Source: Aquipseudomonas alcaligenes (GTDB taxonomy: Bacteria > Pseudomonadota > Gammaproteobacteria > Pseudomonadales > Pseudomonadaceae). From it: a stretch of 64,000 nucleotides of DNA. Below, one piece after another: positions 19,391 to 27,643 of this stretch. Position numbers and translations under genes: made by a program. The notes beneath the pieces are model-generated. The model was given only the letters and a program-made list of their open reading frames with translations. It was not told where the DNA came from and did not search any database. The stretch lies in the NCBI RefSeq assembly GCF_003205495.1, contig NZ_QJRX01000006.1, forward strand, positions 62,001-126,000, written 5' to 3'. Position 1 is the stretch's first letter, and every line of letters starts with the position of its first letter.

Positions 19391-20095
19391 CTAACGCCCG
19401 GCGGTCCAGCCGGCCAGCAGCGCCGGCAGTTCGGCCAGGCGGCGGATCTGCGCATCGGGGGTGGCCTCGCCCTGCCAGTCCTTGCCTTGCGGGTTGAACC
19501 AGATGGCGCGCAGGCCGGCGGCCTTGGCCCCGGCGATGTCGTCGCCGGGATGGTCGCCGATGTGCGCGGCCTGCGGCGCCTCGACCCCGGCGCGTTGCAG
19601 GGCGCTGTGGAACGGCTTGGGATCAGGCTTGCCGATGCCCATCTGCTCGGCGCTGATGGCGAAGCGGAAGTAGTCGGCCAGGCCCAGGCGGGCCACCTCG
19701 GCGTTGCCGTTGGTGATCACGCCGAGGATGTAGCGCTCGGCCAGGTGTTCGAGGGTGCGGTGCACGTCGGGGAAGAACTCGACCCGGTGGCGGGCCTCGA
19801 GGAACACCTGGAAGCCCTGTTCGGCCAGCACCTGCGCTTCCACCTGGGGATAGCCGGCCTCCTCCAGCGCGTGAAACAGGATGCGCCGGCGCAGCTCGCT
19901 GAGGCGATGCTTGAGCATCGGCTCGGCGGCCAACAGGCGTGCGCGAATGGCCCACAGGTGCTCGATCGGCACCGGCCCCAGGCGCGGCGCCTCGGCAGCC
20001 AGCCAGTCACGCAAGGCGGCTTCGGCGCCGTGCATCACCGGGGCCACGTCCCACAGGGTGTCGTCGAGGTCGAAGGTGATCAGGCGCAGGCTCAT
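19391..20095 (-). CDS. yigB: HAD-superfamily phosphatase (YigB-like)
   Basis: A 234-residue cytoplasmic HAD hydrolase. Motif I is FDLDDTLWD (nucleophile Asp9, acid/base Asp11), motif II VITNGN, motif III the Lys in GIGKPDPK, and motif [13 protein letters not shown]. The E. coli neighbour of xerC, YigB, is an FMN phosphatase, and the same linkage here supports that role. The start codon overlaps the xerC stop by 4 nt. It is the last gene of the lptM-lysA-dapF-DUF484-xerC chain. Confidence 0.88.
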   Translation of the reverse strand: MSLRLITFDLDDTLWDVAPVMHGAEAALRDWLAAEAPRLGPVPIEHLWAIRARLLAAEPMLKHRLSELRRRILFHALEEAGYPQVEAQVLAEQGFQVFLEARHRVEFFPDVHRTLEHLAERYILGVITNGNAEVARLGLADYFRFAISAEQMGIGKPDPKPFHSALQRAGVEAPQAAHIGDHPGDDIAGAKAAGLRAIWFNPQGKDWQGEATPDAQIRRLAELPALLAGWTAGR

Positions 20096-20988
20096 GGGGT
20101 CTCGCTCTTGCGTTTGGCGCGCGGGTGGGCGCCGTCGTAGACCTTGGCCAGGTGCTGGAAGTCCAGGTGGGTGTAGATCTGCGTGGTGGCGATGTCGGCA
20201 TGGCCGAGCAGCTCCTGCACGGCGCGCAGGTCCTGGCTGGACTCCAGCATGTGGCTGGCGAAGCTGTGCCTGAGCATGTGCGGGTGCAGGTGCTGGCCCA
20301 GCTCGCGCACGCCGGCCTGGCGTACCCGCAGCTGGATGGCGCGCGGGGTCAGGCGCTTGCCCTGGCGGCCGACGAACACCGCACCATCCTGCGGGTTGCT
20401 CAGGGCGCGCAGCGGTAGCCAGGCCTGCATGGCCTCGCGGGCCTTGCGTCCGACCGGCAGCTCGCGCGCCTTGTTGCCCTTGCCGCGTACCCGGACCAGG
20501 CCGGCGGGCAGGTCAAGGCCGTCGAGATCCAGGCCGACCAGTTCCGACAGGCGCAGGCCGGAGGAATAGAACAGCTCGAGCATGGCCTGGTCGCGGCGGG
20601 CGATGAAGTCGTCCTCCACGCCGCCGTCCAGCAGCTGCGCCGTGCGGTCGGCATCCAGGGCACGCGGCAGGCGGCGCTCGCCCTTGGGCGCGGAGAGGCC
20701 GGCCGCCGGGTCATGCCGGCACTGGCCCTCGCGATTGAGGTACTGGTAGAAGCCGCGCACGGCCGAGAGCAGGCGCGCCAGCGAGCGGCTGGACTGACCC
20801 TGGGCATGCAGGCGGGCGACGAAGCTGCGCAGGCTGCGGGTGTCGAGGTCGGCCCAGCTGGCGATGGCGCCCTTCTCGCACAGGGCGAGCACTTTCAGCA
20901 GGTCGCGGCGATAGCCATCGAGGGTATGGCTGGACACCTGGCGCTCGCTGCGCAGGTGTTCGAGGAAGGCGTCGAGGCTGCTCTGCAT
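20092..20988 (-). CDS. xerC: Tyrosine recombinase XerC
   Basis: A 298-residue site-specific recombinase that, with XerD at dif, resolves chromosome dimers. The N-terminal SAM-like core-binding domain is at about 1-90 and the catalytic domain at about 110-290. The catalytic set is complete: Arg in [11 protein letters not shown], Lys in [11 protein letters not shown], the His/Arg pair in [12 protein letters not shown], His in [10 protein letters not shown] and Tyr in QIYTHLD. The location after dapF and DUF484 is the usual gammaproteobacterial one. It begins 42 nt after the DUF484 gene. Confidence 0.95.
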   Translation of the reverse strand: MQSSLDAFLEHLRSERQVSSHTLDGYRRDLLKVLALCEKGAIASWADLDTRSLRSFVARLHAQGQSSRSLARLLSAVRGFYQYLNREGQCRHDPAAGLSAPKGERRLPRALDADRTAQLLDGGVEDDFIARRDQAMLELFYSSGLRLSELVGLDLDGLDLPAGLVRVRGKGNKARELPVGRKAREAMQAWLPLRALSNPQDGAVFVGRQGKRLTPRAIQLRVRQAGVRELGQHLHPHMLRHSFASHMLESSQDLRAVQELLGHADIATTQIYTHLDFQHLAKVYDGAHPRAKRKSETP

Positions 20989-21030
20989 GGCGACTCCGGC
21001 AGACGACGATGGCCGCGCGCGGCCCGGGGT

Positions 21031-21726
21031 TCAGCGCACCGAGCGCAGTGGCGCGGCGAAGCGTGGCAGCACGCGGGCCAGGACTTCGGCGACGTAGCCG
21101 AGGAACAGGGTGCCGAGGCTGCTCTTGTAGTGCTGCGGGTCCGGACTGCCGATGGCCAGCACGCCATGCAGGCCCTGGTGGGTCAGGCTGACCACGGCGG
21201 CCGAGCCGACCTGGGTGCATTCGTCCGCGCCGAAGAGGAATTCCAGTTCGGCCGGGCGCAGCACGCCGCAGGTGGTCTTGCCGCCGCCGAGCAGGCCGCC
21301 GATGGACTGGTGGGCCTCGGCCGAGCTGACCGAGCGGCCCACGCCCAGCGGCGTTTCGCTGAACAGGATGAGGCTGACGAAGGGCACCTGGAACTCATGG
21401 CGCAGGCTGTCTTCCACCGCGCCGATGACTTCTTCCAGGCTGCCGGCATCGAGCAGGCCGAGCACCAGGCGGCGGGTCTTGTCGAACAGGCGGTCGTTGT
21501 CGCGGGCCACGTCCATCAGCTGCGACAGGCGATGGCGCATCTCGATGTTGCGCTCGCGCAGCAGCTTGACCTGGCGCTCCACCAGCGACACGGCCTCGCC
21601 GGGCTGGTGCGGAATGCGCAGCTCGGGGATCAGCTCCTCATGGTCGACGAAGAATTCCGGGTGCTGCCGCAGGTAGGCGGCGACGCTCTCGGAGTCGAGT
21701 TTCACGAGCTGATCCTGGTCACTCAT
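21031..21726 (-). CDS. DUF484 family protein (GAF-like)
   Basis: A 231-residue protein always found between dapF and xerC in this group. The N-terminal part ([20 protein letters not shown], about 15-35) is the DUF484 signature. A coiled region (about 45-80) leads to a GAF-like sensor fold (about 90-220). The biochemical function is unknown to me. Its ATG overlaps the dapF stop codon (ATGA, 4 nt), so it is translationally coupled. Confidence 0.88.
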   Translation of the reverse strand: MSDQDQLVKLDSESVAAYLRQHPEFFVDHEELIPELRIPHQPGEAVSLVERQVKLLRERNIEMRHRLSQLMDVARDNDRLFDKTRRLVLGLLDAGSLEEVIGAVEDSLRHEFQVPFVSLILFSETPLGVGRSVSSAEAHQSIGGLLGGGKTTCGVLRPAELEFLFGADECTQVGSAAVVSLTHQGLHGVLAIGSPDPQHYKSSLGTLFLGYVAEVLARVLPRFAAPLRSVR

Positions 21727-22553
21727 AGACGAACCTGTCCTTCGTACACGCGAACGGCGGGTCCGGTCATCATAACCGGCTGGCCGGGCCCTGCCCACTC
21801 GATGGACAACTTGCCGCCCGGCAGCTCCAGCTGCAGCGGCGAGTCCATCCAGCCCTGGCGGATGGCGGCCACGGCCGCGGCGCAGGCGCCGGTGCCGCAG
21901 GCCTGGGTCTCGCCGGCGCCGCGTTCCCACACGCGCAGGCGCGCCTGCTTGCGGTCGATGACCTGCAGGAAGCCGACATTGACCCGCTTGGGGAAGCGCG
22001 GGTGGTGTTCCAGCTTCGGCCCCAGGCTGTGCACCGGCGCGCTGTCGACGCTGTCGACGCGCAGCACGGCGTGCGGGTTGCCCATGGACACGGCGGCCAG
22101 CTGCACGGACTGACCGTCCACCTCCACCGCGTAGCTGAGCGCCTCGGCGTCGGCCTGGAAGGGGATCTGCTCGGGGACCAGGCGCGGCGCGCCCATGTCC
22201 ACGGTGACCTGGCCGTCCGGACGCAGGTTGAGCTCGATGATGCCGCCCTTGGTCTCGACGCGGATCTGCTTCTTCACGGTCAGGCGCTTGTCCACCACGA
22301 AGCGGGCGAAGCAGCGTGCGCCGTTGCCACACTGCTCCACTTCCGAGCCGTCGGAGTTGAAGATGCGATAGCGGAAGTCCACGTCCGGATTGGTCGGCGC
22401 CTCCACCAGCAACAGCTGGTCGAAACCGACGCCGGTGTGGCGGTCGCCCCAGGCCTTGGCGTGCTTGGGCTGGATATGCGCGTGCTGGCTGATCAGGTCG
22501 AGGACCATGAAGTCGTTGCCGAGGCCGTGCATCTTGGTGAAGCGCAATAGCAT
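21723..22553 (-). CDS. dapF: Diaminopimelate epimerase
   Basis: A 276-residue PLP-independent epimerase converting LL- to meso-diaminopimelate for lysine and peptidoglycan. The two catalytic cysteines are in EQCGNGARC (Cys75) and ACGTGAC (about Cys220), each at the start of a helix in the two mirror-image domains. MHGLGNDFM opens the fold. It lies 10 nt downstream of lysA and overlaps DUF484, so DAP epimerisation and decarboxylation are co-expressed. Confidence 0.96.
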   Translation of the reverse strand: MLLRFTKMHGLGNDFMVLDLISQHAHIQPKHAKAWGDRHTGVGFDQLLLVEAPTNPDVDFRYRIFNSDGSEVEQCGNGARCFARFVVDKRLTVKKQIRVETKGGIIELNLRPDGQVTVDMGAPRLVPEQIPFQADAEALSYAVEVDGQSVQLAAVSMGNPHAVLRVDSVDSAPVHSLGPKLEHHPRFPKRVNVGFLQVIDRKQARLRVWERGAGETQACGTGACAAAVAAIRQGWMDSPLQLELPGGKLSIEWAGPGQPVMMTGPAVRVYEGQVRL

Positions 22554-22563
22554 GATCGCGCCC

Positions 22564-23811
22564 TCACTGCGGCAGCAGGCTTTCGCCGGCGTAGAGTTCG
22601 GCGAGGGTCTCGCGGCGACGCACCTCGAAGGCCTGCTCACCGTCCACCAGCACCTCGGCGGCGCGGCCGCGGGTGTTGTAGTTGGAGCTCATGACGAAGC
22701 CGTAGGCGCCGGCCGAGCGCACGGCCAGCAGGTCGCCTTCGGCCAGCACCAGCTCGCGGCCCTTGGCCAGGAAGTCGCCGGTCTCGCAGATCGGCCCGAC
22801 CAGGTCGTAGTTGCGCGCCTCGCCGTCACGCGGCTGCACCGGGGTGACGTCCATCCAGGCCTGGTACAGGGCCGGGCGGATCAGGTCGTTCATCGCCGCG
22901 TCGACGATGGCGAAGTCCTTGTGCGCGGTGTGCTTGAGGTATTCCACGCGGGTCAGCAGCACGCCGGCGTTGGCCACGATGGAACGGCCCGGCTCGAACA
23001 CCAGGGCCAGCTCGCGACCCTTGAGGCGCTCGCGTACGGCGGCGATGTAGTCGCCGGCCAGCGGCGGCTGCTCGTCGCGGTACTGCACGCCGAGGCCGCC
23101 ACCGAGGTCCAGGTGCTGGATCTGGATGCCTTGCGCGGCCAGCTGGTCGACCAGCGCCAGCAGGCGCTCCAGGGCGTCGAGGAAGGGCGGCAGGCTGGTC
23201 AGCTGCGAGCCGATGTGGCAGTCCACGCCGACGATGCGCAGGTTCGCCAGTTCGGCGGCGCGGGCGTACACGGCCGGGGCCTGCTCGATGTCGATGCCGA
23301 ACTTGTTCTCTTTCAGGCCGGTGGAGATGTAGGGGTGGGTGCCGGCGTCCACGTCCGGATTGACCCGCAGCGAGATGCTGGCGGTCTTGCCCAGTTCGGC
23401 GGCCACCAGCTGCAGGCGCTCCAGTTCATCCACCGATTCGACGTTGAAGCAGTGCACGCCGACTTCGAGGGCGCGGCGCATGTCGTCGCGGGTCTTGCCG
23501 ACGCCGGAGAAAACGATCTTGCTCGGCTCGCCGCCGGCGGCCAGGACGCGCTCCAGTTCGCCCCGCGAGACGATGTCGAAGCCGGCGCCGAGGCGCGCCA
23601 GGACGTTCAGCACGCCCAGGTTGGAGTTGGCCTTGACCGCGAAGCACACCAGGTGCGGCATGCCGGCCAGGGCATCGGCATAGGCGCGGTACTGCGCCTC
23701 GATGTGGGCGCGGGAATAGACGTAGGTGGGCGTGCCGAAGCGTTCGGCAATGGCGGACAGGGCCACGCCCTCCGCGAACAGTTGCCCGTCGCGGCTGGTA
23801 AAGGCTTGCAT
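22564..23811 (-). CDS. lysA: Diaminopimelate decarboxylase
   Basis: A 415-residue PLP enzyme (fold III) that decarboxylates meso-DAP to L-lysine. Lys60 in CFAVKANSN binds PLP. HIGSQL, GGGLGV and EPGRSI bind phosphate, and CETGDFLA with the late [12 protein letters not shown] complete the active site. The start has AAGGGGG a few bases upstream. It follows lptM by 9 nt. Confidence 0.96.
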   Translation of the reverse strand: MQAFTSRDGQLFAEGVALSAIAERFGTPTYVYSRAHIEAQYRAYADALAGMPHLVCFAVKANSNLGVLNVLARLGAGFDIVSRGELERVLAAGGEPSKIVFSGVGKTRDDMRRALEVGVHCFNVESVDELERLQLVAAELGKTASISLRVNPDVDAGTHPYISTGLKENKFGIDIEQAPAVYARAAELANLRIVGVDCHIGSQLTSLPPFLDALERLLALVDQLAAQGIQIQHLDLGGGLGVQYRDEQPPLAGDYIAAVRERLKGRELALVFEPGRSIVANAGVLLTRVEYLKHTAHKDFAIVDAAMNDLIRPALYQAWMDVTPVQPRDGEARNYDLVGPICETGDFLAKGRELVLAEGDLLAVRSAGAYGFVMSSNYNTRGRAAEVLVDGEQAFEVRRRETLAELYAGESLLPQ

Positions 23812-23820
23812 GGAACCCCC

Positions 23821-23958
23821 TTAGAGGAAGACGTCTTTGTCGCGTTCTTTGACGGTCTTGTCGTCGTCGGGCAGGTACAGCGGGCCTTTCTGGCCACAGC
23901 CGGCGAGAGCGGCGGTGAACACGGCGAGCGCGATGAAGGGCAGCAGCAGGCGCTTCAT
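23821..23958 (-). CDS. lptM: Small outer-membrane lipoprotein LptM (YifL/LppL family)
   Basis: A 45-residue precursor: a signal peptide of about 20 residues with lipobox LAGC (Cys21), then the conserved GQKGPLYLP and a charged tail ([15 protein letters not shown]). In E. coli LptM stabilises and helps to mature the LptD-LptE LPS export complex. The position just upstream of lysA-dapF is conserved in pseudomonads, where it is also called LppL. An in-frame ATG at 24003 would add 15 residues before the signal peptide and is unlikely. Confidence 0.88.
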   Translation of the reverse strand: MKRLLLPFIALAVFTAALAGCGQKGPLYLPDDDKTVKERDKDVFL

Positions 23959-23992
23959 GGTGGAGTCCTTTGCAAAATCGTGAATGGCCCGG

Positions 23993-24021
23993 AGTATACC
24001 CACCCCCCGGCCCCTTGCCTA
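23993..24021 (-). promoter_or_regulatory. Candidate promoter for the lptM-lysA-dapF-DUF484-xerC-yigB operon
   Basis: On the minus strand a TATACT -10 (23993-23998) lies 17 bp from TAGGCA (24016-24021), a 4/6 match to -35. The transcript would start about 28 nt before the lptM ATG. No other promoter-like spacing is seen in the lptM-AraC gap. Confidence 0.5.
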
Positions 24022-24123
24022 TGCACGCCTGGCGGGGGCTGCGCCCCTCGTCCTGGCGCGTTCGGCTTGCCCGTGCCGGCCGGTTTGCGGCTAGCATGGC
24101 GGCTAAAAAATCACGGAGTCGCG

Positions 24124-25176
24124 ATGGAAGTCCCCGTTCCCGCCGCCAGTTCGGTCTCGGTCGCCTACCTGCAGGGCCTGCTCGACTACCTGGAGCGCCA
24201 GGGCTTCGCCAGCGCCGAGCTGCTGGCCAAGGTGCAGCTGAACCCGGCGATCCTCGCTCAGCGCGACCAGCGCATCGCTGTCAGCACCTACCTGGAGCTG
24301 CTCGGCGAGGGCGTGCGCCTGACCGGCGACGCCAACCTCGGCCTGCACCTGGGCGAGGCCATGCGCCCCGGCTACTACGGGGTGCTCGGCTACCTGATCA
24401 TGAGCTGCGCGACCCTGGCCGATGCCCTGCATCGCCAGGCCCGCTATGCCGCGCTGGTGGGCAACCTGGGCCGCGTCGACCTCGACGAGGAGCCGCCGCG
24501 TGAGGGGCTGGAGCCGCAGGTGGCGCACAGCTGGGAGCCGCTGGTGCACCAGCAGCAACGCCAGCACAGCGAGGAGACGCTGGCCGGCTGGCTGACTTTC
24601 GGGCGCTGGATCACCGGTCTGCAGATCTCGCCCACCGAAGTGCGCTTCCAGCACCCGGCACCGACCGACACCAGCGAGCACCGGCGCATCTTCGGCTGCC
24701 CGGTGCTGTTCGGTCAGGCCGACAACGCCCTGGTGTTTCCCAAGCGCCTGCTGAGCACCCCGCTGGGCCAGGCCGACGCCCAGCTGCGCCAGCTGCTCGA
24801 CGCCCACGCCGACCGCCTGCTCGGCCAGCTCAACCAGGGCCACAGCGTGCTCGACCGCGCCCGCCGCGAGCTGGCGCGCCAGCTGCCGGAGCAGGGCGCC
24901 GACCTCGAGCTGCTGGCGCACAGCCTGCAGCTCAGTGCGCGCACCCTGCAACGGCGCCTGCGCGAGGCCGGGCTGTCATTCAGCGAGCTGCTCGACGAGA
25001 CCCGCCAGCAGCTGGTGCTGCACTACCTGCGCGACCCGGCGCTGGAGCTGGCGGAGATCGCCTTCCTGGTCGGCTTCAGCGAGGCCGGCTCGCTGGCGCG
25101 CGCGTTCCGCCGCTGGACCGGGCAGAGTCCCGGCGCCTACCGACAAAGTCTGCTAGATTCCGCCTCCCAATCCTGA
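24124..25176 (+). CDS. AraC-family regulator with Arabinose_bd-type N-terminal domain
   Basis: A 350-residue regulator. The N-terminal domain (about 10-200) is of the Arabinose_bd/OruR type, recognised by HLGEAMRPGYYGVLGYLIMS. The C-terminal double helix-turn-helix (about 255-345) has LAHSLQLSARTLQRRLREAG and EIAFLVGFSEAGSLARAFRR. The effector and targets are unknown. The open frame extends far upstream, but that part is antisense to lysA and dapF; the ATG at 24124 has CGGAG nearby. It sits between lptM and cyaY, which are direct neighbours in PAO1 as I recall, so it may be an insertion into the conserved order. Confidence 0.88.
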   Translation: MEVPVPAASSVSVAYLQGLLDYLERQGFASAELLAKVQLNPAILAQRDQRIAVSTYLELLGEGVRLTGDANLGLHLGEAMRPGYYGVLGYLIMSCATLADALHRQARYAALVGNLGRVDLDEEPPREGLEPQVAHSWEPLVHQQQRQHSEETLAGWLTFGRWITGLQISPTEVRFQHPAPTDTSEHRRIFGCPVLFGQADNALVFPKRLLSTPLGQADAQLRQLLDAHADRLLGQLNQGHSVLDRARRELARQLPEQGADLELLAHSLQLSARTLQRRLREAGLSFSELLDETRQQLVLHYLRDPALELAEIAFLVGFSEAGSLARAFRRWTGQSPGAYRQSLLDSASQS

Positions 25177-25186
25177 GGACGTTGTG

Positions 25187-25519
25187 ATGAGTTTGAGCGA
25201 AGCCCGTTTCCATGACCTGGTCGATGCCGCCCAGCAGGCCGTGGAGGACATATTCGATGACAGCGACCTGGACCTCGATCTGGAGAACAGCGGTGGTGTG
25301 CTGACCGTGCGCTTCGAGAACGGTAGCCAGGTGATCCTCAGCCGCCAGGAGCCGCTGCGCCAGCTGTGGGTGGCGGCGCGTTCCGGCGGCTTCCACTTCG
25401 ACTACGACGAGGAGCAGGGCTTGTGGATCTGCGACACCAGCGAGGAACCGCTGGGCGAGCTGCTGACCCGGGTGACCCGCGAGCAGGCCGGTGAAGAGCT
25501 CGAGTTCGACGAACTCTGA
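25187..25519 (+). CDS. cyaY: Frataxin-like iron-sulfur assembly protein CyaY
   Basis: A 110-residue acidic protein of the frataxin family. The N-terminal helix (EARFHDLVDAAQQAVEDIFD) carries the acidic ridge, followed by the beta sheet with QVILSRQEPLRQLWVA and GGFHFDY. It binds iron and modulates IscS during Fe-S cluster assembly. The Shine-Dalgarno site (GAGG, 25175) overlaps the stop of the AraC gene. ATG 25187 is preferred over an adjacent GTG at 25184. Its 3' end overlaps the next gene. Confidence 0.92.
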   Translation: MSLSEARFHDLVDAAQQAVEDIFDDSDLDLDLENSGGVLTVRFENGSQVILSRQEPLRQLWVAARSGGFHFDYDEEQGLWICDTSEEPLGELLTRVTREQAGEELEFDEL

Positions 25520-25691
25520 GGCCGTCGCCTCGCCCTGCCGCCGGCAGTGCTGTCTGGACGAGCATGACGTGTGTCTGGGCTGTGGCCGCAGCCTGAGCGA
25601 GATCCTCGAGTGGGGCAAGGCGGATGGCGCCCGGCGCCGGGAGATCTGCCAGGCCGCGCAGCGCCGCCTGCGCCCGTCGCCGTTCGGTTGA
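25491..25691 (+). CDS. DUF1289 small cysteine-rich protein
   Basis: A protein of about 66 residues beginning with GTG inside cyaY (29-nt overlap). It has the DUF1289 pattern: SPCRRQCCLDEHDVCLGCGRSLSEILEW, with four spaced cysteines (C-X3-C, then C-X2-C) suggestive of a metal or Fe-S site, followed by a basic helix. The function is unknown in the family. The overlap with frataxin suggests coupled translation and a link to iron or Fe-S homeostasis, but that is inference. It is followed by a hairpin terminator. Confidence 0.8.
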   Translation: MKSSSSTNSEAVASPCRRQCCLDEHDVCLGCGRSLSEILEWGKADGARRREICQAAQRRLRPSPFG

Positions 25692-25750
25692 CCGGGCGGT
25701 CTTGCTTATTACTGGGCTTGTGGTAGCTTCCCCGGAACTGACCAACCGAT

Positions 25751-25778
25751 CAAAACCCTGCCTCCGGGCGGGGTTTTG
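25751..25778 (+). terminator. Intrinsic terminator after DUF1289 gene
   Basis: A 12-bp stem with one G-T wobble (CAAAACCCTGCC with GGCGGGGTTTTG) and a 4-nt loop. The T run is short (4). It lies 59 nt after the stop and 32 nt before rnk, so rnk may be read partly through it. Confidence 0.7.
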
Positions 25779-25810
25779 CTTTATCTGGCCCAAGGAGAGT
25801 CCCCGCCACC

Positions 25811-26218
25811 ATGAGCAGCACCCCCGCCATCACCATCACCCGTCTTGACCTGCAGCGCCTGGAGCGTCTGCTCGACAGCCTGGAGGACTTCGGCCCGACC
25901 GCCGAGGCGCTGGAGAGGGAGCTGGCGCGCGCCCAGGTGGTGGGCCACGACGAGGTGCCGGCCGGGGTGGTGACCATGAATTCGCGGGTGCACTGTCGTG
26001 AGGAAGGCAGCGGCAAGGACTACCACCTGACCCTGGTGTTCCCCGAGGATGCCGGCGGCGAGGGCAAGGTATCGATCCTCGCCCCGGTCGGCTGTGCCCT
26101 GCTCGGTCTCTCCGTCGGCCAGCAGATCGACTGGCCGGGCCCGGCCGGCAAGCCGCTCAAGCTCACCCTGCTGGCCGTCGAGTACCAGCCCGAGGCCGCC
26201 GGCGCCTACCAGCGCTGA
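25811..26218 (+). CDS. rnk: Nucleoside diphosphate kinase regulator Rnk
   Basis: A 135-residue GreA/GreB-like protein that binds RNA polymerase near the secondary channel. The N-terminal part is a short coiled coil (LDLQRLERLLDSLEDFG) and the C-terminal part is the FKBP-like GreA_C domain (VSILAPVGCALLGLSVGQQIDW). Rnk was first found as a regulator of nucleoside diphosphate kinase and alginate production in Pseudomonas. The length matches the family. It converges on the small gene that ends at 26223. Confidence 0.92.
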   Translation: MSSTPAITITRLDLQRLERLLDSLEDFGPTAEALERELARAQVVGHDEVPAGVVTMNSRVHCREEGSGKDYHLTLVFPEDAGGEGKVSILAPVGCALLGLSVGQQIDWPGPAGKPLKLTLLAVEYQPEAAGAYQR

Positions 26219-26222
26219 GCCG

Positions 26223-26450
26223 CTACGCCAGCCGGAAGCGCCCGGGCAGCGGCGCGCGCTTGCGGCATGGCGGCGCGTCGCTGTACCGGCGCATCTCGTA
26301 CAGCTCCAGGCTGCGCGCCATGTTCTGGTTGCATTCGATGGTGCGGGCGATGCCGCCACCGCTGACCTGGCCCTGGCCGAGCAGCGCCGGCCCGTTGAGC
26401 AGCGCCAGCAGCAGGGAGAGCAGCAGCGCCCTGGGAGCCGACAGCTGCAT
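26223..26450 (-). CDS. Small exported protein of unknown function
   Basis: A 75-residue open frame with a hydrophobic N terminus (LLLSLLLALLNGPALLGQG) that looks like a signal peptide. A short mature part follows with two cysteines (IECNQN, APPCRKR) and a basic end. I do not recognise it. GGTGGGG precedes the ATG as a possible ribosome site. It begins 2 nt after the preceding small gene on the same strand, so the two are probably co-transcribed. The reading frame shows normal GC-rich third positions. It could still be a spurious frame. Confidence 0.55.
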   Translation of the reverse strand: MQLSAPRALLLSLLLALLNGPALLGQGQVSGGGIARTIECNQNMARSLELYEMRRYSDAPPCRKRAPLPGRFRLA

Positions 26451-26452
26451 GT

Positions 26453-26641
26453 TCAGCCCCCCACCCGGATGGCGGCGAGCAGGTTGCGCAGGGTCTGCAC
26501 CGGGTCCGGCGTGGCCTGCGCTTCCAGCAGGGCGGCGCTGCTGCCCAGGCCCAGGGCCAGGACCAGACTTCCGGCGATGACCAGCAGGCCGAGGCCGGCG
26601 AGGGCGCCGCTGTCTGCGTGCGGGGGAATGAGTCTGCTCAT
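26453..26641 (-). CDS. Small single-pass membrane protein of unknown function
   Basis: A 62-residue open frame with one clear transmembrane helix (about 13-38, LAGLGLLVIAGSLVLALGLG) and a short amphipathic tail (DPVQTLRNLLAAIR). I do not recognise the family. It is immediately upstream of the other small gene, and a 186-bp gap before the rightward lipase gives room for a promoter. The tight pairing with the next frame supports that it is real. Confidence 0.55.
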   Translation of the reverse strand: MSRLIPPHADSGALAGLGLLVIAGSLVLALGLGSSAALLEAQATPDPVQTLRNLLAAIRVGG

Positions 26642-26827
26642 GGTGCCGTTCCCGAGAAGTTGCTGGAGTGGCGCCAGCTTTACTCAGGATGATTCGATTG
26701 AATAATGGTCCTGCTTCGTATCAACTATCAGGGGAATTGATGGTTGTGCGGCCGCGGTGGAACTCCAGCGGCAGTGCCCGGTCACTGGGCTAGAGTGTTT
26801 TGACCCATCCCCGGCAAGGAGGCCGCC

Positions 26828-27628
26828 ATGTCCAGCCTGCCCCTGTACTTCCCCCAGGGTTTCTCCCTCGACCGCGCCCTGACATGCGCCAATCTGCTAG
26901 TACAGGCCTATGCCCAGTACGGCCAGTGGCAGGCCCAGGGGCGGCCGCACCGGCCCCAGGATTTTCACTGGAGCCCGCCGCAGCTGCGTGGCTGGCGCTT
27001 CTCCGCGCCGATCTGGAGCATCCTCAGCGAGCTGCGCTTTCTCAACGAGTCGGAGCCCTTCGGCTTCGCCGCCGCCAACGACCAGGGCGAGACCTACCTG
27101 GTGCTGCGCGGCACCGAGTCGGCCCAGGACTGGCTGGACGACCTCGATCTGGCGCAGGCGCCCTGGCCCTGGGGCATTGGCCAGGGCCAGGTGCATGCCG
27201 GTTTCCTCAAGCTCTATGGTTCGTTGCGCGATCTGGCCCTGGCGGCGCTGGACAGCCTGCAGCCGAGCGGACCGCTGTGGGTCTGCGGGCACAGCCTGGG
27301 CAGCGCGCTGTCCAGCCTGGCGCTGCTCGACCTGCGCGAGCGCTGGCCGGACCAGGCCCTGCAGCACTACAACTTCGCCAGCCCGCGCCTGGCCGCGCCG
27401 GACTTCGCCGCCGCCTACAACGCCCTGGGGGTGCCGACCTTCCGCCTGGTCAACGACAGCGACCTGGTGCCCCAGGTGCCGCCGGCGGTGAGCGCCGATC
27501 TGCTGTATCAGCACCTGGGCCTGGCCGTGACCTTCACCGCCAGCTACGCCGGGATCGCCGCCAACCACAGCATGAGCGACTGCTACCTCTATGCGCTGAA
27601 CAACCCGCAGGCGCCGATGCGCGGCTGA
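26828..27628 (+). CDS. Lipase class 3 family protein
   Basis: A 266-residue alpha/beta hydrolase of the class 3 (fungal-type) lipase family. The nucleophile elbow is CGHSLGSALS (Ser156), a likely catalytic Asp lies in LVNDSDLVP, and a His near the end (ANHSMSDCY) completes the triad. LVLRGTES forms the oxyanion region. No signal peptide is visible, so it is probably cytoplasmic or exported by another route. The start has AAGGAGG 6 nt upstream. The substrate is unknown. Confidence 0.85.
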   Translation: MSSLPLYFPQGFSLDRALTCANLLVQAYAQYGQWQAQGRPHRPQDFHWSPPQLRGWRFSAPIWSILSELRFLNESEPFGFAAANDQGETYLVLRGTESAQDWLDDLDLAQAPWPWGIGQGQVHAGFLKLYGSLRDLALAALDSLQPSGPLWVCGHSLGSALSSLALLDLRERWPDQALQHYNFASPRLAAPDFAAAYNALGVPTFRLVNDSDLVPQVPPAVSADLLYQHLGLAVTFTASYAGIAANHSMSDCYLYALNNPQAPMRG

Positions 27629-27643
27629 GCCGGCGCCTGGCCC

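Noticed and set aside
22390-24123. Upstream extension of the AraC reading frame by more than 500 codons
   Set aside because: The segment is antisense to dapF and lysA. The AraC family length and the local ribosome site place the start at 24124.
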